This document shows, in pieces, positions 22,174-25,522 of a stretch of DNA of 25,522 bases (positions within the stretch are counted from its first letter, which is position 1; each line of letters opens with the position of its first letter). The notes under the pieces are model-generated. The model searched no databases and was not told the DNA's origin. It worked only from the letters and a program-made list of their open reading frames with translations. The translations under genes and the position numbers were made by a program. Source of the stretch: DASQTB01 sp035642095 (GTDB lineage: Bacteria; Actinomycetota; UBA4738; CALAEC01); contig DASQTB010000067.1 of NCBI GenBank assembly GCA_035642095.1, positions 1 through 25,522 on the forward strand. Reading direction: 5' to 3'.

Positions 22174-22773
22174 TCAGCCGGCCTCGAGCGGATGGACGGC
22201 CAGGATGTCGGCCTTGCGAACCTCCAGGAACGGCACCTCGACGTCCGACGAGTCCCCGGCGGATACGGTGGCCTCGGTCACCGGGACGAATACCCGCTCC
22301 TCGCGCATCAGCGCTTCCCAGCCGTCGGAGAACCGGCCGGCCGGAAGATGCACAGTGCCCTCGATCCGAAGGGCGGCCAGGTGGAGCACGACCCGAGACG
22401 TGTTCAGCGCACGTTTCATCGCCTGCCGGAGGCCCTCGACCACCTCCGCTCCCGAGAACGGCTTCGACAGGAACCCGGAGCCAAGCTCCTCGGCCCGGTC
22501 GGCCAGATGGGGTTCCTCCACGCCCGTCATGACGACCGTCGGCAGGCGGGCGAATCGGCCGTCCTCCCGCACCGTGGCCACCAGGCCCCACCCGTCGCGC
22601 TCGGTACGGAGGTTGAGATCGATCAGGGCGGCATCGGGGCGCTCCTCGAGGAGCAGCTGCCACGCCTCCTTGGCGTCGGAGGCCTCGACCACGGAGAAGC
22701 CTTCCAGCTGAAGATGCTGGCGAATCATCGCCATGACCTGGAGGTCGTCCTCGACCACGAGCACCTTGGGCAT
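22174..22773 (-). CDS. Response regulator with an unusual C-terminal beta-rich domain
   Basis: A 199-aa protein. Residues 1-120 are a CheY-type receiver: acidic VEDD at 7-10, phospho-acceptor Asp52 in ALIDLNL, Thr83 in VVMTG and Lys104 in LSKPFS. Residues about 125-199 do not look like a DNA-binding output: VVLHLAALRIEGTVHLPAG, RFSDGWEALMREERVFVPVT and VPFLEVRKADILAVHP suggest a compact beta-sheet domain. I recall a similar pattern in a small domain of unknown function, but could not verify this. The start has GGGAGAGG immediately upstream and lies 24 bp after the aldehyde dehydrogenase stop, so the two are probably co-transcribed. The partner kinase is not in the window. Confidence 0.87.
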   Translation of the reverse strand: MPKVLVVEDDLQVMAMIRQHLQLEGFSVVEASDAKEAWQLLLEERPDAALIDLNLRTERDGWGLVATVREDGRFARLPTVVMTGVEEPHLADRAEELGSGFLSKPFSGAEVVEGLRQAMKRALNTSRVVLHLAALRIEGTVHLPAGRFSDGWEALMREERVFVPVTEATVSAGDSSDVEVPFLEVRKADILAVHPLEAG

Positions 22774-22797
22774 GGCCTCTCCCGGGAGGATACGCGA

Positions 22798-24246
22798 CTA
22801 CTCGAGGGTGTTCCGGTAGTCGATGACGGCGGTTCGGAGGTCGGTCATGTCCATCAGCGCCCACTTCCCGCCGACCCGGCCCCATCCCGTCCTCGTCCCC
22901 GAGGCCCCGCCGAACGGCTCCAGCGCCTCCCAGTAATCAGTGGTGTCGTTGACCACGACGTTGCCCACCCGGAGTCGATCGATGAACGTGAACGCCCGTC
23001 GGAGGCTGGAGGTGAACACGGCCGCCTGGAGGCCGAGATGCGTGTCATTGGCCAGTCGGATGGCGTCCTCGTCGTCGGCGAAGGTCGTCACCGGGAGCAC
23101 CGGCCCGAACGACTCCTCCCGGAACAGCAGCGCGTCCGTCGGCACGTCGTCCAACACGGTGAGCCGGTAGTAGAGATCGGTCGGGAATCCATCCGCCCGG
23201 CCCCCGCCGACGAGGACCGGGACGCCTCGCTCCCGGGCGTCGGCCAGGTGCCGGTCCACCTTCTCCGCCACCGGTCGGTTGTTGAGCGGGCCCATCGTCG
23301 TTTCCTCCTCCAGCGGGTTGCCCAGCCGGACCTGTCCGGCCTCCTTGACCAGCCGCTCGACGAACTCGTCGTGGACCCGGTCGTGCACCAGGATGCGCTC
23401 GGTGGCGACGCAACACTGACCGGACACGTAGGTGGCCCCGAACGAGGCCAGCGAGGCGGCGGCCTCGAGGTTCGCGTCGTCCAGCACAATCTGGGGGCCG
23501 TTCCCCGACAGCTCCATCAGCGTACGCTTCAGGCCGGCAGCGCGGACGATCGCCTCGCCGGTGTCGTGCGAGCCGATGAACGCGATGGCATCCACCGCGC
23601 GATGGCTCACCAAGGCGTGTCCCGTCGCTCCTCCGCCATAGAGGATGGAGAACGCCTTCGGAGGAAACCCCGCCTCCTCCAGGATCTCCGCCATCCTCGC
23701 CGCGATGAGTGGGGTGAACTCGGACGGCTTGAACACGATGGCGTTGCCGCCCGCCAGGGCGGGACCGATCAGCTCCGAGGGGATGACGAACGGGAAGTTC
23801 CACGGCGTGATCACCGCGTACACGCCGTTGGGCTTGCGGAACGTGAACATCTTCTTGTTCGGGTCTTCGCTGGGGAGGACCTCGGTGGTCAGCCGCTTCA
23901 CGTCCTCGGCCGCGATGCGGAAGTTCTCCGCGGACTCCTCGATCTCGGGAACGGCCTCCGCCCGGAGGGGTTTCCCCTGCTCCAGGGCCAGGAGGCGGCC
24001 GAGCTCATCCTTCCGCTCCTCCATCAGATCGGCCGCTCGATGAAGGAGACGGGCCCGGTCGAAGACCGTCATCCCGTCCATGGCCTCCACGCCGTCCCGG
24101 GCGGCGCCGGCCGCTCGATCGACGTCGGCTTCGCCGGCCACGGGGACCCGGCCGAGCGTCTCTCCCGTGGCCGGGCTGCGGACCTCGATCGATTCCTCGG
24201 CCCGGCCCTCAGTCCACGATCCCGAGATGTACATCTTCGCGTCCAT
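22798..24246 (-). CDS. NAD(P)-dependent aldehyde dehydrogenase
   Basis: A 482-aa aldehyde dehydrogenase that oxidises an aldehyde to the acid. It has the catalytic set: Asn150 in TPWNFPF, Glu245 in MELSGNGP and the nucleophile Cys279 in SGQCCVATERI. It also has the cofactor motif FIGSHDTGEAI (222-232) and ESFGPVLPV. The subfamily resembles succinate-semialdehyde, lactaldehyde and betaine aldehyde dehydrogenases, and the substrate cannot be fixed from sequence. The divergent neighbour is a lysine 6-dehydrogenase-like gene, which makes aminoadipate semialdehyde a reasonable substrate. GAGGAGG lies 8 bp before the ATG. The intergenic space to the divergent gene is only 43 bp. Confidence 0.93.
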   Translation of the reverse strand: MDAKMYISGSWTEGRAEESIEVRSPATGETLGRVPVAGEADVDRAAGAARDGVEAMDGMTVFDRARLLHRAADLMEERKDELGRLLALEQGKPLRAEAVPEIEESAENFRIAAEDVKRLTTEVLPSEDPNKKMFTFRKPNGVYAVITPWNFPFVIPSELIGPALAGGNAIVFKPSEFTPLIAARMAEILEEAGFPPKAFSILYGGGATGHALVSHRAVDAIAFIGSHDTGEAIVRAAGLKRTLMELSGNGPQIVLDDANLEAAASLASFGATYVSGQCCVATERILVHDRVHDEFVERLVKEAGQVRLGNPLEEETTMGPLNNRPVAEKVDRHLADARERGVPVLVGGGRADGFPTDLYYRLTVLDDVPTDALLFREESFGPVLPVTTFADDEDAIRLANDTHLGLQAAVFTSSLRRAFTFIDRLRVGNVVVNDTTDYWEALEPFGGASGTRTGWGRVGGKWALMDMTDLRTAVIDYRNTLE

Positions 24247-24289
24247 CCCTGGTCCTCCTCGTCGGCCGGCGAGGCGGTCAGGCTACCGT

Positions 24290-25429
24290 ATGCTCGCGCT
24301 CGTGCGGATCGTCATCCTCGGAGCCGGGGTGATGGGAACGGCGACGGCGCAGCTGCTGGCCCGACGGGACGACGTCGACCTCCTGGTCATCGATCCCGAT
24401 CCCGATCGAGCGGAGACCATCGTCCGCGATGTCGGCCGCGGACGAGCCGCCCGGGCCGGAGCGGGCGACCCCGAGCTGCCCCGGCTGCTCGATTCGGCCG
24501 ACGCCGTGGCGGCCTGCATCCCCTACCGGCTGAACCTGGAAGCGATGGAGGCCGCCCTGGCCGCCCACGTGCCCTACGCCGATCTCGGCGGGCTGTTCCA
24601 CATGACGCTCCGCCAACTCGAGCTGGACGGCCGGTTCCGCGACGCGGGCGTGCCCGCGGTCATCGGCGTGGGATGCTGTCCCGGGATCTCCAACGTCCTG
24701 GCCCGGGCCGCCGCCGACCGGCTCGACGAGGTCCGGAGCATCGACATCATCGACGGTGCGATCGAGGACGCCGATGCGTTCGCCGTTCCGTACTCGGTTG
24801 ACACGATCCTCGACGAGTTCGCTCGCCCGGCCATGGTGTTCGAGGACGGCCGGCTGCGAGAGGTGGCGGCGGGCTCGGGCGCCATCCGGTACCGGTTCCC
24901 GGAGCCGCTGGGGGAGCTGGAAGCCTTCTACACGCTCCACTCGGAGCCGGCCACGCTCCCCCGAACGATCCCCGGCGTGCGGGACGTCCGGTGGCGGCTG
25001 GCCCTCCCCCCGAAGATCGTGGACGGCTTCCGCCTCCTGGTTTCGCTGGGACTGGCCTCCGAGGAGCCGATCGACACGCCATCGGGGAAAGCCGTCCCCC
25101 GTGAGGTCCTTCGGGCCCTGGTGGGGGGCATGCCGCGGCCCGAAGGACCACCCAAGGACCTGGAGGTCCTGGTGGTGGAGGCACAGGGGGCTCTGGAGGG
25201 ACGCCCCGCCCGGTTCAGCGGTTCGGCGACGTTCCGGCCGACGCCCGAGGGCATCGGCGGGGGGCCCTTCGGAACCTCCTTACCCCTGGTCGTGGCGGCG
25301 AGGTGGCTGGCGGAGGACCGGGTCCCCGCCGGCGTGCATCCGCCGGAGAACGCGTTCCCCGCTGACCAGTTCCTGTCCGCCCTCCAGGACGAGGGTGTCG
25401 AGGTCTCCCTCTCTGTGCAGGACGGCTAG
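24290..25429 (+). CDS. Lysine 6-dehydrogenase / saccharopine dehydrogenase-like protein
   Basis: A 379-aa protein of the saccharopine dehydrogenase family. A Rossmann fold opens it (VILGAGVMGTATAQLL), followed by AGDPELPRLLDSADAVAACIP, VPYADLGG and GVGCCPGISNVLA, the last resembling the G-x-A-P-G-(I/M) turn of lysine 6-dehydrogenases. Length and motif order (FEDGRLREV, LEAFYTLHSEPATLPRTIPGVR, GVHPPENAFPADQFL) fit that enzyme, which deaminates lysine to aminoadipate semialdehyde, better than saccharopine reductases. ATG 24290 is used; GTG 24302 begins directly at VRIVILGAG and is also plausible. It is divergent from the aldehyde dehydrogenase by 43 bp. Substrate is inferred from family resemblance and context. 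Confidence 0.87.
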   Translation: MLALVRIVILGAGVMGTATAQLLARRDDVDLLVIDPDPDRAETIVRDVGRGRAARAGAGDPELPRLLDSADAVAACIPYRLNLEAMEAALAAHVPYADLGGLFHMTLRQLELDGRFRDAGVPAVIGVGCCPGISNVLARAAADRLDEVRSIDIIDGAIEDADAFAVPYSVDTILDEFARPAMVFEDGRLREVAAGSGAIRYRFPEPLGELEAFYTLHSEPATLPRTIPGVRDVRWRLALPPKIVDGFRLLVSLGLASEEPIDTPSGKAVPREVLRALVGGMPRPEGPPKDLEVLVVEAQGALEGRPARFSGSATFRPTPEGIGGGPFGTSLPLVVAARWLAEDRVPAGVHPPENAFPADQFLSALQDEGVEVSLSVQDG

Positions 25430-25522
25430 CCCGGGATCGATCGGACGCGGGTCAGGGCCGAAACCACGCTCGTGCTCCACCCGGTCGCGGCCGTCCGTCG
25501 CTCGGGGGCGGCCCTGCTAAAC
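25430..25522. other. Right edge, no gene established
   Basis: The frame of the preceding gene stays open after its TAG to the window end (31 codons), with a GTG at 25472 as the only ordinary start and no clear ribosome site. It could be the first codons of another gene or chance in high-GC DNA. Confidence 0.3.

Noticed and set aside
22141..22190. Hairpin-like CGAGG...CCTCG near the end of the second response regulator gene as a terminator
   Set aside because: The stem is only 5 bp with a 9-nt loop and no T tract follows, so it is not distinguishable from chance in this base composition.
22114..24801. An 895-codon plus-strand frame across the response regulator, aldehyde dehydrogenase and start of the lysine dehydrogenase-like gene
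   Set aside because: It crosses three well-supported genes in other frames and has a low-complexity Arg/Gly/His-rich translation. It is an artefact of high GC.
1..25522. CRISPR array, transposase or toxin-antitoxin pair
   Set aside because: No regularly spaced repeats, no transposase motifs or terminal inverted repeats, and no small paired genes with toxin or antitoxin features were seen on either strand.

Overview
The window is high-GC DNA, densely packed, with GTG and ATG starts and many 1-20 bp gene overlaps. It reads as a chromosomal segment of a member of the Actinomycetota, probably an uncultured lineage. The main reason is gene order. On the minus strand, in transcription order, lie tig, clpP, clpX, (two small extra genes), valS, folC, ndk, (a rodZ-like gene) and mreB. 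This matches the tig-clpP-clpX-valS-folC-ndk-mreB order known from Streptomyces and relatives. The taxonomic call is inference from synteny and composition only.

Layout from left to right. (1) 1-615: 5' part of mreB (minus), cut by the window edge. (2) 828-5298: a plus-strand type II fatty-acid synthesis operon, fabD, a 93-aa biotinyl/lipoyl-fold protein without the modifiable lysine, fabH, fabG, acpP and fabF. (3) 5305-14920: the minus-strand housekeeping run listed above, with a metallo-beta-lactamase-fold gene and a small membrane-protein gene between clpX and valS. (4) 14948-18133: a tightly overlapping minus-strand trio made of a receiver-only response regulator, a membrane-anchored HEAT-repeat protein and a processive family 2 glycosyltransferase, directly upstream of tig. 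(5) 18245-19926: tRNA-Pro(TGG) on minus, divergent from tRNA-Gly(TCC) on plus; a possible small coding remnant; a YihY/BrkB membrane protein; and tRNA-Arg(TCT). (6) 19927-20286: a gene-poor stretch beside tRNA-Arg. (7) 20287-25429: tagI (DNA repair), a glutamate dehydrogenase-family gene, a response regulator with an unusual C-terminal domain, an aldehyde dehydrogenase, and a divergent lysine 6-dehydrogenase/saccharopine dehydrogenase-like gene.

How the genes work together. The fab operon covers malonyl loading (FabD), initiation (FabH), elongation (FabF), ketoreduction (FabG) and the carrier (AcpP). It lacks the dehydratase and enoyl reductase, which must be elsewhere. The tig-clpP-clpX block handles nascent-chain folding and proteolysis. 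mreB and the rodZ-like gene belong to cell-shape control. The regulator-HEAT-glycosyltransferase trio looks like a signal-controlled exopolysaccharide synthase, and is the best candidate here for a poorly described system. The dehydrogenases at the right end could together oxidise lysine through aminoadipate semialdehyde to aminoadipate, with glutamate dehydrogenase recycling amino groups; that pathway is inferred from family membership and neighbourhood.

No CRISPR array, insertion sequence, rRNA or replication origin was seen.
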